This document shows positions 10,371 through 20,761 of a stretch of 64,000 bases of DNA, piece by piece. Position 1 is the first letter of the stretch; the number at the start of each line of letters is the position of its first letter. The position numbers were made by a program, and so were the translations under genes. This DNA comes from Timema cristinae. Taxonomy: Eukaryota > Arthropoda > Insecta > Phasmatodea > Timematidae. The stretch is taken from positions 36,618,884 through 36,682,883 of the forward strand of contig JBCFYV010000100.1 of assembly GCA_039000515.1 (NCBI GenBank), written 5' to 3'. Under the pieces are notes generated by a model that ran no database searches, had not been told where the DNA came from, and worked only from the letters and a program-made list of their open reading frames with translations.

Positions 10371-11390
10371 TAATATATTTATTAATAGTTTCTGCACAAA
10401 TCTCATCATTACAGCCGTATTCGATAGTCCGAAACCTGCACTAGACCATATCTGTCAACACATCCTGAGCTGCTAAATTAATACTACGATGAGAAAAATA
10501 CTTTATTATCGATGAGCGACTGAGTAGCAGGGTTACTTTATTTTTGGGTGTAAAAAGACACTTTTTCAAATTGGTACACACATATTATGTATGATATCGT
10601 AAAAATAAATGACGAGGAGGAAAAATGAGTTAAATGCATTATAAATAGCACCTAAAACAAACATTTATATGAAGTATTGAAAACAACATTGTTTATGACC
10701 AAGGGGATTTTTCGTTTGTTAAAACTTACTTGAAAATTTCAGGAATACCCCTTATATAATTTAAAAAAATTCTTTCACCCAACTCGTTCTTAAAATAATA
10801 TAGCACCGTTATAATTCCCTTTATAAATCTAGCAGAGAACCTCTTTACCTTTTTGTGTTGTTCATAGACCACTCTAAGAACGCGAATATTTTTTCAGAAG
10901 CTTATTCGTAAATTTGCATATATGAGAAGGAATCTTCTGAAGACTACAGACGATGACGCAATTTTTTTTAACTAATCAATTAATATACCGAGCTAATTTT
11001 AAATATTAGCTAAACACTGAACTGGTTTTTTTTCCTTCTTACTACTTAAGAGTCAAAATAAAAAATCTCGAAACAATTCACTGGGACATATATTTTACTT
11101 CTCAAAAAGAGGACATGCACGGAAATTAAGAGGGGATTGGTAACACTGGTGAGTAGGGAAGTTGATTATATGTCATCCACTGGTTGGATACCAAGTGCAT
11201 GTGTATGAAATAATTTACTACTTATTTAAGTTTCTCTACGAATTTTAGTTTTCAACTTACATATTGATATAATGATGTCTTTAAGAAGTACATTTTAAAT
11301 CTTTTTTTATAGTAGTAGTAGTAGGTATGAAAAAGTAAAAACTATGGTGTAGTTTTTTTACGCGCTCGATTGAAAATTGCCTTGGAGTTG
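10368..11390. other. No recognised feature
   Basis: About 1 kb of AT-rich DNA with stops in all frames. I see no repeat family member in it. Confidence 0.5.
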
Positions 11391-11990
11391 CCGATACCTA
11401 CCTTAGACGATGTGGCCACTGAAATGGGTGCTAGTCGGTGATCTTTATAATGTTCTAAGCGCTGACACATATTACTACTACACACCCCTGAACATAGAAC
11501 ATACAGGACTCTTCCTTTTGTGGCGGTCCTCAAGATGGCTTCTTCATAACGCGTCGGTTAGGGACAAAGTCTTCTTGCGTGTCGTGGCCGTGTGTGTGTG
11601 TGTGTGTGGGCCTATGCGCGTGTGTGATTTGCATGGCAAATAGACGACACACACCCGCAACTGGGGACAAGCTAAAGGTTCTTCACTTTGCCCATTTGTG
11701 AACACGCTTGAAATGCCGCCATGTTGAAATAAATTAGATTACTTTTGACCATCCCGTGGATGTTTTTAACAGGAAGTCTAGAACACTTCCCCTTTCATAC
11801 CAAGGGGACTACTAACGAGGCATAGTTTAGCGTTAATGACAGAATTGCGAGTTCCCCCTTTTCAAATTCAATTATTTTTGCTTTTTATTGCTAAAGTATA
11901 GGCCTACTACTTACTTTATAGATATGGTCCAAACACTTTTTTTTTATGAGAAGGGGGGTTACGCTAATTACCATAAATTAATAAATATAC
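11391..11990. other. SINE-B head scrap, then unassigned DNA
   Basis: TACCTTAGACGATGTGGCCA followed by CTGAAATGGG at about 11399-11428 is a minus-strand SINE-B head and nothing more. A short (TG)n run lies at 11590-11607. The rest is unassigned. Confidence 0.5.
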
Positions 11991-12237
11991 AACACTCAGT
12001 GGCCGAATGGTTTAAGACATCACTCTCGTGTTAGACTGGTCTTCTGATGACGGGGTGGTTGGGGTTCGAACCCTGGTCGGATCAATTGATAGTTTTTCCC
12101 CTAAATGGTTTCCCACTCTCCTTCCACGCAAAACCGGGTAGATTACTTAAAAAAATTCTCCCTTCCTCACTCCTACCCCTTTAGAATAATAACCATAAAT
12201 GTATAAAACCCGAACAGGTAGTAAGACATGGTTATAA
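11991..12237 (+). mobile_element. SINE-B
   Basis: Near full length: CAGTGGCCGAATGGTTTAAG, B box GGGGTTCGAACCCTGGTCGG, linker TAAATGGTTTCCCACTCTCC and tail AACCCGAACAGGTAGTAAGA. The B box matches the polymerase III consensus. Confidence 0.85.
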
Positions 12238-12297
12238 TATAAATAATAAAAAATAATGTTCGTATCCGCGACGATTTGCACGTTGTTTAAATTTGAA

Positions 12298-12478
12298 TCT
12301 AATCTAGTTGCGTTTGCCGGTGATGAGGAAGGTCAGGGCCTGAATCCTGGATGGGTGCACCGAGTGTTTTCCCCTAAATAATAACAGTCCACTTTATCTA
12401 CACTCAACTGCAGTTATATTTCCTCTAAATAATTATATATTCCCCATCTCTATCCCATTAGCGTGATTAATACAAAAT
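12298..12478 (+). mobile_element. SINE-B fragment
   Basis: Lacks the start of the head. It keeps CCGGTGATGAGGAAGGTCAG, GTTTTCCCCTAAATAATAAC and CTATCCCATTAGCGTGATTA. The next SINE-B starts four bases after it ends. Confidence 0.65.
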
Positions 12479-12481
12479 TAA

Positions 12482-12727
12482 CCAGCTTTGGTGGCCGCGT
12501 GGTCTAACGCGCTACTCTCGCAGTGGGATAGACTGCCGATGATGGGGAGATTGTGGTTCGAATCTTGGTTGGGTGTACTGAGTTTAAAAAAAATGGTTTT
12601 CCACTCTCCCTCCACTCAAATTCAGGTACACTTCCTATAATTATAACCTTCCTCATTCCTAAAATCTTTAGCGTAATTAGTACATAAGTGTATGAGCCTA
12701 ACGGGTAGTAAGATTTGGTGATAAAAC

Positions 12728-12735
<8 letters not shown>
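12482..12735 (+). mobile_element. SINE-B
   Basis: Full-length copy: CTTTGGTGGCCGCGTGGTCT, B box GTGGTTCGAATCTTGGTTGG, tail CGGGTAGTAAGATTTGGTGA. A (TA)n run (12731-12762) follows the tail. Confidence 0.85.
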
Positions 12736-12769
<34 letters not shown>

Positions 12770-12770
12770 A

Positions 12771-13000
12771 CTACAGTAGCCCCATGACTTCTTTGGTGCT
12801 GACTGACAGCTGATGGCTTTGAAAGGCTACCAGACCAAATTATGTATCCCTACACCAAACCATATGATCTGCAAAAACACGTGTTTAGCAGCTGTCACTT
12901 CTGACAGTTAAAATTTAGGTATATACCTAAATGTTGACTTTCAGAAGTCAGCTGTGAGCTGCTGTCAGTCAGCACCAAAGAAGCTATGGGGCTACTGTAG
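12771..13000. mobile_element. CTACAGTAG MITE, copy 1
   Basis: Two inverted ends of about 38 bp: CTACAGTAGCCCCATGACTT at the left and AGCTATGGGGCTACTGTAG at the right, extending inward through TTTGGTGCTGACTGACAGC. The interior has CATATGATCTGCAAAAACAC and AGCAGCTGTCACTT plus a small TAGGTATATACCTA palindrome. It is non-coding and was probably mobilised by a Tc1/mariner-type transposase. The nearest clean relative is at 56783-56975. Confidence 0.8.
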
Positions 13001-13004
13001 ACAC

Positions 13005-13470
13005 AGTCGAGGCCACGGGAGGTCCAACATCTCTTTGACAGACCCTGTTGATAAATAATCGTTTTAAACGAACATAAATTATATATAATATTTCTTGGCT
13101 GTCACAATCCTTATTTATTTATTTTACTAATCTTTACTCTACAAAGTTGATGGGATGATGGTTGGATTCGTGAAGAGGAAATGATTGATGACATAAAACG
13201 GATGGATTTAAGTGCATATGCTAATCAATTGTTAAAACAATGAGATGATAAAGCATTGTTTAAGAGTCATAAACAGGGCCTTCCATATTTAGTTTCTTGC
13301 ATATATTTAAAACAAAATTGAGAGTTCAATTATTTTTTATGAGTTCATCTTTCTTTAAGCTATATTCACTCCTTAAAAGTTATTTTATCAGGTAATTTAA
13401 TAATAATAATAATAATTATTATTATTATTATACACCGTAACATGTTTGTTAGGTAACTTATAGTTGATAC
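13005..13470. other. Unassigned, with an (AAT)n/(ATT)n palindrome
   Basis: No gene was recognised. At about 13399-13431 an AAT run turns directly into an ATT run, a perfect trinucleotide palindrome that may be two SINE tails facing each other or a microsatellite product. Confidence 0.45.
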
Positions 13471-13702
13471 CACCCACCTCGGTGGCCGCATGGTCTAAGG
13501 CGCTTCTATTACTTTAAACTAAGCAGCCGATGTTAGGGATATCATGGTTCGATACCATTCTGGTGTTCTGAGGGTGGTTTATCCTAAATAGTTTCCCACA
13601 CTCCACGAAAATGCAGGTACAATTCCTCTAAATTCAACCTTCCTCATCATAATTAGTATATAAGCGTGTAACCCGAGTGGTTAAGTAATACGTAGTTCTA
13701 AA
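13471..13702 (+). mobile_element. SINE-B
   Basis: CACCTCGGTGGCCGCATGGT at the start is close to consensus. The B box has decayed to ATGGTTCGATACCATTC. Tail GTGTAACCCGAGTGGTTAAG then a T-rich junction. Confidence 0.8.
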
Positions 13703-14100
13703 AAAAAATTTTTTTTTACATAAGTTTTGCTATAAAAACTGCAAATCACTTACGTTACAGCATCCCTTACACTCCCATCTTAAGGACACAAGATGAGATA
13801 AGGGAATTTGCCTGGAGAGTGCATGGGAAAATTACGTTGTAAACCAAAATGTACCAATCCCATTTATCGCCTTCATTGTACCCATACACTCAAAGTTCAG
13901 TGTTGAATAGGTCTAACGCCCAGACCATATATCCGTCTTTATTTATTTGTAGGCATATGTTCATCGCAGGGGTTATTGAACTCAAGATTTAGTGAGTTTC
14001 TGTTTGTGATTTTAGCTGTTTAAGCTTAATAATTCTTGCCGATTTTAAAATTCAAGTAACTTTTTTTTTAAAGCCAAGTTTTCACACGAACTTAAATATG
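13703..14100. other. No recognised feature
   Basis: Mixed DNA with TCATCGCAGGGG-like text near 13965. No repeat or coding assignment. Confidence 0.4.
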
Positions 14101-14102
14101 TG

Positions 14103-14312
14103 TGGATTAAGAGGTCATTAGTGGTTTTTTTCTGGTGACGAGGATGTTGTAATTTGAATTCAACTCGGCTCAACTGAGTGTTTTTATTTATATATGGCTT
14201 CCCTCCCTTCCACGAAAATAAAGCTACACTTTAGCTATATTATATATTCATAATAGTGTAAATATGCGGATAGCCTGAATGTTAATTAGGAGATTGGGAG
14301 ATTAGTATGTTC
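14103..14312 (+). mobile_element. SINE-B relic, strongly decayed
   Basis: Weak but ordered matches: GGTGACGAGGATGTTGTAAT, CTCAACTGAGTGTTTTTAT, CTCCCTTCCACGAAAATAAA and GCGGATAGCCTGAATG. Confidence 0.5.
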
Positions 14313-14357
14313 TCAAAAATAATAATGGAAATGTGAAAACTGATAGGCCAAAAAGTC

Positions 14358-14648
14358 CTACTGGTAAAACATAGTTTAATTTTCTTCACATGGTGATATC
14401 AAAATTTGTTGACATCTGTCAAGGGTGTCATGGCATTTAATTACAACTTTCTATTTTCATTTAAAAAGTTTCTCATCTAATGCTACTATGCTCATGACAG
14501 ATATTCAACAACTGTTGATATCACCATGTGAATAAAATTAAACTCTGTGTCTACTGAAGCAATATTTTATTTATTTTAACCAATTATTTCTATAAAAACT
14601 GCAAAAACAACTGTACCTTCTTCGTGTCCGCTTGCATCCCAACTTAGA
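14358..14648 (-). mobile_element. Palindromic TTAA MITE
   Basis: The central palindrome is clear: TTCTTCACATGGTGATATCA against TGTTGATATCACCATGTGAA. The right arm extends through AAAAACTGCAAAAACAACTG and CTTCGTGTCCGCTTGCATCC to CCAACTTAG. The left outer arm is gone. Confidence 0.75.
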
Positions 14649-14929
14649 GCCTGCCCACCACAAATTGCGTGGTACGTAGGTAATACAGCTAGACCCAGAC
14701 ATCGCATCAAAGTTGCTTTCTGTAGTTTACTTTAGAAAATAAATGGTACGGAACTCCGCACGAACTTTCTCGCTATATTGTTTATTGTAATATAATATAC
14801 ACTAGCAAACCCGAGAACAAATTGCGCTAAACATTTTATAACATTTTTTATTCATGGTTTTAAATTTAATAATTTTATTTTTAAAGAATTAACATTTATT
14901 CATTTGTATATTTGGACCAATAAAAAATA

Positions 14930-15900
14930 TCGATATTGGGTCCCCGAGAGCCAATACGTCGTATTAAAATGTTGACTTCCGGTTAATTTTTGTTGTCATT
15001 TTACTAGGTGATGCACATCTTATGGTTATCGCATTGCTATTAAATTCCTCTTTTATAAATTTTAACCAATAAAAGAGGTAATTATCGACTATTGAGTCTA
15101 AAATGAGAGCGAGAGAATCATTTTAGCCGATTTTGAGAAAATATAATTTTTCTCTTTACATCCTTTAGTAAACTGCTATTAATTTTAAGGTTAGACAGAC
15201 ACACAGGCAGATGGCGTCGCAAAAAACACTTTTTAGGGTTCGGGGGTCATGAAACGTCGACATTCATCAACATCTCGGGCTAGATTTTTTGAAGGTCGTA
15301 ATACTTTACCTTAAAGTGTTGGTAAAGTTAAAAGAAAGATATATTTGTGTATAGCTTGGAAACTTTTGGTTTTATAAACATATATTTCAAGTAAAAGATG
15401 TTTATTAAAAATAAATAGATCCACATGTAAGCAACGATAAGTAATTTCAAATCTCAAATAGTTTCGGAGATTTGATAAAATATGATAACTTACGCATCAG
15501 ACCGGAGCCCTTAAAACCATGTTTCCGAAATATTGAGGGTAGCCATTTTGTTTATAATATTTATAAATGTTTTTAAATGAAATTTTAATAAAAATTGTTA
15601 TAGCCAATGTTGAGAAAATCAACTTTTTTTTTTCCCCCTTCAGTAAATTACCCTTAATTTTAGGGTTGGATATCCAATTCCAAAAACCTCTTGGGGCAAC
15701 CCTATTAAAACCCTAGAAACCAAGTTTTAACCCTATCTGTATTAGAGTTTAGGCTCTAGTTGGAGGTACAGACAGGCGGAAATTCAAAAACCACTTTTTC
15801 GGATTCAGGGGGTCATGGAACGTCGAGATTCATCAAAATCTTGAGCTTAATTTTTTTTTACAATCACAATACTTTCTCTACCTGTAAGATAGCGAGAAAG
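14930..15900. repeat. Two diverged copies of an unclassified repeat
   Basis: Two blocks (about 15110-15330 and 15590-15905) share AGCCGATTTTGAGAAAAT-like text, AGTAAACTGCTATTAATTTT against AGTAAATTACCCTTAATTTT, a CAGACAGGCGG-like step, TTTTTCGGATTCAGGGGGTC and GAAACGTCGACATTCATCA. A third scrap lies at about 23410-23560 (TTCGGCTATAG, GTCATGAAACGCC). I recall such text from arthropod genomes but cannot name the element. Confidence 0.5.
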
Positions 15901-16025
15901 TAACAATGTAATAACTATACAAACTAAAACAGAACAATTATTTATTGGTTTTCAAGTGAAGATTGTTAAACTTTTTTCCTATCGAAACGCATTTTACTGT
16001 ATTCTTCACCTGGAAACAGAAACCC

Positions 16026-16325
16026 GCCTCTTAGTATTGTGGTTAGATGCCCTGGCCACTGATCTATAGATTCCTGGTTCGATTCCTGGTGGTATATTGG
16101 GTATTTTCCCCGGAAGTGAAATTGTTTCAATGGTCCCCATGGTCTGGTTAGTTAAGGTTAAGTTAGGTTTAATATTCCCAATGGCTTCACACCTTCATAA
16201 TCACGTCAGTTAATTACTGTTATGACGTGTAGACTACCTCCAAGGTGTACCCTGGCCAACGTTCTGTTCCCACAGAGCGGCTAAAAGTCTGCATACACGG
16301 CGATAGAACCAGATAGGCCTACTTA
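16026..16325 (+). mobile_element. SINE-D copy 1 (family description)
   Basis: A tRNA-like start (GTGGTTAGATGCCCTGGCCA) and a B box in CTGGTTCGATTCCTGG are followed by a body with AATTGTTTCAATGGTCCCCA, GGTTAGGTTTAATATTCCCA and CTTCACACCTTCATAATCAC. It shares the motif order 'B box, GGGAAT, GGTCACC-like, GTTTGGTTA' with 21929-22203 and 24786-25075. The tail is not the A/B tail. Confidence 0.6.
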
Positions 16326-16413
16326 ACTACTGCAGTTTTATCATTTTAAAAGAGTAATCTTTAAGTTTTCTTTAATTAAAAAAAAATAACACTAGAGTGT
16401 TTTCTAAAGTATA

Positions 16414-16695
16414 CTAGAGATAAGGTGTTGGACTTCTGTGCTGGCGGCCGGGGTTCAATCCTCGGTCCCGACACAGATTTATCTGATTACCAAACCCTTC
16501 CTTCACCTCTGACAATACATCTTGTGAATGTGGGGAATGCCAGGCCTCCACCGTGGTTCGGATCCCACGTTAAACTGTAGGTCCTTCATTTCATCTCACA
16601 ATCACCCTACCATTACACATTAGCGTAAGTGCGTATAACCCGAACGGGTAGTAGTACGCGGTGTTAATAATAAATAATAATAATAATAATAATAA
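16414..16695 (+). mobile_element. SINE-A copy 3, 5'-truncated with intact TSD
   Basis: The copy begins inside the head at CTAGAGATAAGGTGTTGG, lacking the first about 14 bases. A perfect 11-bp TSD, TCTAAAGTATA, still flanks it (16403-16413 and 16696-16706). Truncation therefore happened during integration. The tail is mixed AAT/AAAT. Confidence 0.9.
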
Positions 16696-16789
16696 TCTAA
16701 AGTATAATACAGAAAATCACACCATGATGTAACGCCTGGTTCAAACTGTGTTACGTACCTAAGTTAGGTGTTATCCGTGGGATGGGACG

Positions 16790-17015
16790 GGCTCTGTGGT
16801 TGTCTGCATGACTGAGGTTGTGGTTTATATCTCTTGACACTAACCTTAGTGGCGCGCGGTCCAATTTCTAACCGGCTCGCGGGGACTGGTTCCTCCCCCT
16901 TCCCCTCTGTGGTTTACTATCTTATCTATCCCTTGCATGCTAGTGTATAATCCTCGAATTTAACCTTCTTGTCCCGTCCCATTATATTAGCTATCTCAAG
17001 TGAGAACATTAATTT
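16790..17015 (+). other. Possible old tRNA-like SINE relic
   Basis: TTAGTGGCGCGCGGTCCAAT and CTCGAATTTAACCTTCTTGT recall SINE-B in order, but the match is poor. Treat it as unassigned. Confidence 0.3.
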
Positions 17016-17019
17016 AAAA

Positions 17020-17515
17020 CCTGCGGTGATGGTCGATCGGTCTAAGGCAGTGGTTCCCAAATTTCTTAGTCACGTGGACCCTCTAACCATGGAATAACTG
17101 ATTTGCGGATCCCTTAATGCAGGATAAATGATTAAAAAAATGTTGGTAATAAATTTACAGAATATTATAGGAATAATTAAGTCATAATATATTTTAATGT
17201 AAATATAATTACAATATAAATAAAAATAAAATAAATATAATTATTATATTTGTACATTTTTAGACATAATTTTTTTAAATAAATCTAAGAATTACAATAA
17301 AAATGAAAATATTATATATATTATATTTGTACATTTATAATCACTGATAATTTATGTGAGGAATGGAACTACTTGTGTGACTTTCGTGGACAAACTCTCG
17401 GACCCCTTGGATGAGTCTCAGGGACGCCAGGGGGTCCGCGGACCACACTTTGAGAATCTCTGGTCTAAGGCATTAAACCTGCATCGTGGAAGATCACCGT
17501 AGACGGGGAAGGCTG
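17020..17515 (+). mobile_element. SINE-B head split by a hAT element
   Basis: GCGGTGATGGTCGATCGGTC-TAAGG (17022-17047) continues after the hAT as GTCTAAGGCATTAAACCTGC, then AGATCACCGTAGACGGGGAA, matching the SINE-B head order. Only the head survives. It runs into an oppositely oriented SINE-B at 17535. Confidence 0.65.
17048..17462. mobile_element. Non-autonomous hAT inserted in a SINE-B head
   Basis: 415 bp, from CAGTGGTTCCCAAATTTC to CACACTTTGAGAATCTCTG. The TSD GTCTAAGG is perfect (17040-17047 and 17463-17470) and lies in the box A region of the SINE head. The interior is AT-rich and non-coding; terminal text GGACCCCTTGGATGAG and GGGGTCCGCGGACC resembles ends at 33327-33734. Confidence 0.88.
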
Positions 17516-17532
17516 ATATTTTATTTGTTTTA

Positions 17533-18560
17533 TCACCGCGTCTTACTAAGTCTTCCTTGTTTGGACTATACGCATGTGTGATAACTACTTTAATGGAGTA
17601 GGAAGAAGGAAGAAAGCCTTTTAGAGGTAATCTTTCCACACTTGCGTGGGAGGAGATTGAGAAACCATTTAGGAAAAACCACCCTCAGTAGACTCGAATG
17701 AGATTTGAACCCTGATCTCCCAGTCATTGGCAGGCCAGTCTAACACGAGAGTGACGTCAGTTTAGACCAGCGGTTCTCAAACTGGGGTAAGCGAGCAGCT
17801 CTCAAGGGAAAGTTGACGAAATAACAAGGGACTTATAGATAACCCTAATTCTTGGCAGTTGCCGTATCTATTTATTTCCAACCCTCTTTTCCCCGTATTT
17901 TCTCTCGGCTATTGACTGATTTCTGAAAATTTTCAACCATTTACTTGACACCTTCTACATTAACAGTTTATGATCCCTTTCTCAACAACATATCTTCTTG
18001 AGAATGGTTTTTCATTCATGTTGTACCTAAAAATAAGTACCGCAATAGGTTAGAATTGGAGCCGGACCTTCACTTGAAAGTTTAAATTGAACAACCAGAC
18101 ATTAAAAAGTTGTGCCAAACCATGCAGCCACACCTCTTTCACTGAAAAACTAATTAAAATTAAAAATATTGATTTGAAAATATTATGTTTAGGCTTACTA
18201 TTTTTCTCTATTTTTGAACGCATTTGTGAAGAAAATGCGTAAAACTTTTTAAACAGACTTTTTACAGACCTTTTACAGTAAAATTATGTTTTTAACTGAT
18301 AAATTATCTCTTATTGAGAATTTTATAAGTCTTTAGTCTAAATAGCTTTGTCATATTAAAAATATTTTGATAACTGATATTTTTTCCAAATAAATTATTT
18401 AAATAAATAATTTACCATGTGGTTATATTTTTTAAAGCCTGTTATTTGGATTTTTTTTTATCTTGGAGGAAACGTTAAACTTTTATTCGTGGCCAAGGGG
18501 TACACTCTAAAATAAGTTAGAGAACCACTGGTTTAGACCATTTGACAACTGAAGCTGCTG
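17533..18560 (-). mobile_element. SINE-B split by a hAT element
   Basis: The minus-strand copy runs from the tail (ATCACCGCGTCTTACTAAGT) through GAAACCATTTAGGAAAAACC and the B-box complement GATTTGAACCCTGATCTCCC to GAGTGACGTCAGTTTAGAC. It resumes after the hAT at 18531 as GTTTAGACCATTTGACAACT then GAAGC. A + strand SINE-B scrap (CACATTCTCTCTCCACGCTA) lies just beyond, at 18615-18690. Confidence 0.82.
17768..18530. mobile_element. Non-autonomous hAT inserted in a SINE-B head
   Basis: 763 bp with termini CAGCGGTTCTCAAACTGGGG and TTAGAGAACCACTG. The 8-bp TSD GTTTAGAC is perfect (17760-17767 and 18531-18538). In SINE sense the target reads GTCTAAAC, the same window hit at 17040-17047. It is related in reverse to 6908-7570 (both carry GGTACCGCAATAGG-like and TTGACGAAATAACAAGGG-like text). 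Confidence 0.9.
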
Positions 18561-18837
18561 AGGTTGATATTATAATCTCTAGTCCATAAGTGTCTACAAT
18601 AGTTTATAACTGTGGTTTTCACATTCTCTCTCCACGCTAATAGGTGCGTGCTTTCCCTAATACAACCTTTATAATCCCTATCCCTTAGGAGGTAGACTGC
18701 CCCAATAACAATGCTTGTGTTGAACGTTATTATTAAATAAATAGTACAGAACAATAGTACATAATCGTCATTAAGAACATTAACATTCTGTTGTTGTTAA
18801 ACTACCCTTAAATATAATTTTTTTTACCAGGGCCATT

Positions 18838-19043
18838 GGTGTTATACCCATATGTACTAATCACCCTAGTAATTTTAGGAATGAGAAAGGCTATGTTTAT
18901 ATGAAGTGTGCCCGCATTATAGTTTTTTTAAACCACCCTCAGTACACCCTACAGAGATTCGAACACCGATCTCCCAGTCATCAGCAGTCTAGTCTACTGT
19001 GAGAGTAGTGCCTTAGACCATATGGCCACTGAAGTGACTCATT
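18838..19043 (-). mobile_element. SINE-B
   Basis: TATGTACTAATCACCCTAGT, AAACCACCCTCAGTACACCC, B-box complement AGATTCGAACACCGATCTCC and head GGCCACTGAAGTG. The extreme tail is decayed. Confidence 0.8.
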
Positions 19044-19550
19044 GGTTTTAAAATAACATAAAACATAATGCTATTTTTATGCAAGCTGTAAAAAATAAAA
19101 CGCCTTTAGCCAACTCTGGAAAAAAAAATGAGTAATTTATTTACCTTTTTATAAAAAATTGAAACAACAGAAGTCCCTACTCTACGGTTTTCAGAAGGAA
19201 GAGTACAAATATGTATGTTTTCAACATGTAGACTTAATTAACTTTGAGAGTGGAGCTCTGTTTGTGGGCTTAAACACCCGCACGAATAATTTATCTGACC
19301 TAAATAGAATGTTTCATAATTATTATTAAGTGTAAATGTTTTATTCACCTTTATTAAATATGCTATTTTAAATTCTGACCTCGTCATAAATAGGCAGCCA
19401 GCCGATCATTAATAAAACGTTGATTCCTCTAATCAGTGCGAGTAATTTTAAACGATGCTAGTCAAATTTAAAATTAATATCCTTATATCCAGATCGATTG
19501 AGCAATTTTCAAGGAACCGCGGCTAGTGTGCAAGTTGTCTTTGTTTAAAA
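19044..19550. other. No recognised feature
   Basis: AT-rich DNA, no coding or repeat signal recognised. Confidence 0.45.
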
Positions 19551-19554
19551 CCTT

Positions 19555-19662
19555 AAGGTGGTAGTAAAGGGAACGCGAGTTAAGGGGAGTACTTTTTAAT
19601 ATTTTATGTAGACACTCTTTATTTTGTCAAAAGAAATCAAATATTTCTCCAGTAAGTTTTAT
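19555..19662 (+). mobile_element. Palindromic TTAA MITE, left arm only
   Basis: CCTTAAGGTGGTAGTAAAGG then AACGCGAGTTAAGG, ending at ATTTCTCCAGTAAG. The arm then meets an ATT microsatellite (about 19663-19694) that is the tail of the next SINE. Confidence 0.65.
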
Positions 19663-19693
19663 TATATTATTATTATTATTATATTATTATTAT

Positions 19694-19927
19694 TGGCGCT
19701 TCTTACCACCTGTTCAGGTTATACTTATGATAAACTACTCTAATGAAGTAGTGATGAGAAGGAAGCATGTTGGTGCTGATGTACCCACATTTGCGTGACA
19801 TAAGAGTGGGAAACCATTTAGTAAAAACACCCTCAGTATACCCGACTGGGTTTCGAACCCAGATCTACTCGCCTTCAGCAGGCAAGTCTAACACAAGTGA
19901 TGCGTTAGACCACTCGGCCACTGAAGC
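19694..19927 (-). mobile_element. SINE-B
   Basis: Tail GGCGCTTCTTACCACCTGTT, CATTTGCGTGACATAAGAGT, B-box complement GGTTTCGAACCCAGATCTAC and head CACTCGGCCACTGAAGC. The ATT run in front is its tail. Confidence 0.85.
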
Positions 19928-19929
19928 AT

Positions 19930-20400
19930 GTGATTTTGAAAGATTATATCAATGTTGATGGCTGTAAAACAAAAGTTATGATGCTTTGTTGCTCTAGGTT
20001 TTTTTATTTTGTTTATCCAATTAAACTTTTTCCTAAACTCTCTACAGTCGTTTATCTCTTGAGGGGCCTAAACAAAGTACCGATTCCAACACTTTATAAA
20101 AATAAAGGCAAACAAATATCTGCTATCTAATAAAGTATAACCGCTCGTTCAAAATGTTAATAAAACCCAAGTGGTAAGCTAAACAAATCCATTATAGAGG
20201 CTTACACAAGACCTTGACACTGTCAAAATATCCGATAATTTGTTTCATCAAACAATATATTATTAATAATGAAACTAGGTGCGGTAACATTAGCTTATCC
20301 TGAAAGGTAACAAATTTTCCTTGCACGTTTCCACTATGGTGCAGCTTATAATATAGGCCTATAGTGTAATCCGTCAAGGAAAGACTTCTATCGTTAAAGA
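19930..20400. other. No recognised feature
   Basis: Short open frames on both strands, none with a family signature. No repeat was recognised. Confidence 0.45.
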
Positions 20401-20409
20401 AAAACGAAG

Positions 20410-20525
20410 TGTACATTTACCCTTAAAGTTATACCTTCCTCATCCCTACTGCATTAGTGCAAGGAAGTATGTGGCTAGCTTGGACAGATAGTAGTAGTAG
20501 TAGGAGGACGCGGTACTCTAAAAAA
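20410..20525 (+). mobile_element. SINE-B 3' scrap
   Basis: TACCTTCCTCATCCCTACTG then CATTAGTGCAAGGAAG, and a tail with an expanded TAG run and GACGCGGTACTCTAAA. Confidence 0.55.
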
Positions 20526-20761
20526 CAAGTATTAAAAAAAATTATGACAATACACCTAAAACTAAATATCTTCAAGTTCATTGTTCATAGAAAAAGGCTT
20601 ATCAGACAGAAGTTACATATTATTACGTGTATGTAAATCTAGTAAGGTCTGTGATCTTTAGCTGTCACTTTTTATTAGCGATACCTATAAAATTACTTTG
20701 GTAAAATGGAAAAAAAAACTTCTTTATATTTGATAAAAAAAAACAGCCTATGAAAATTGGA

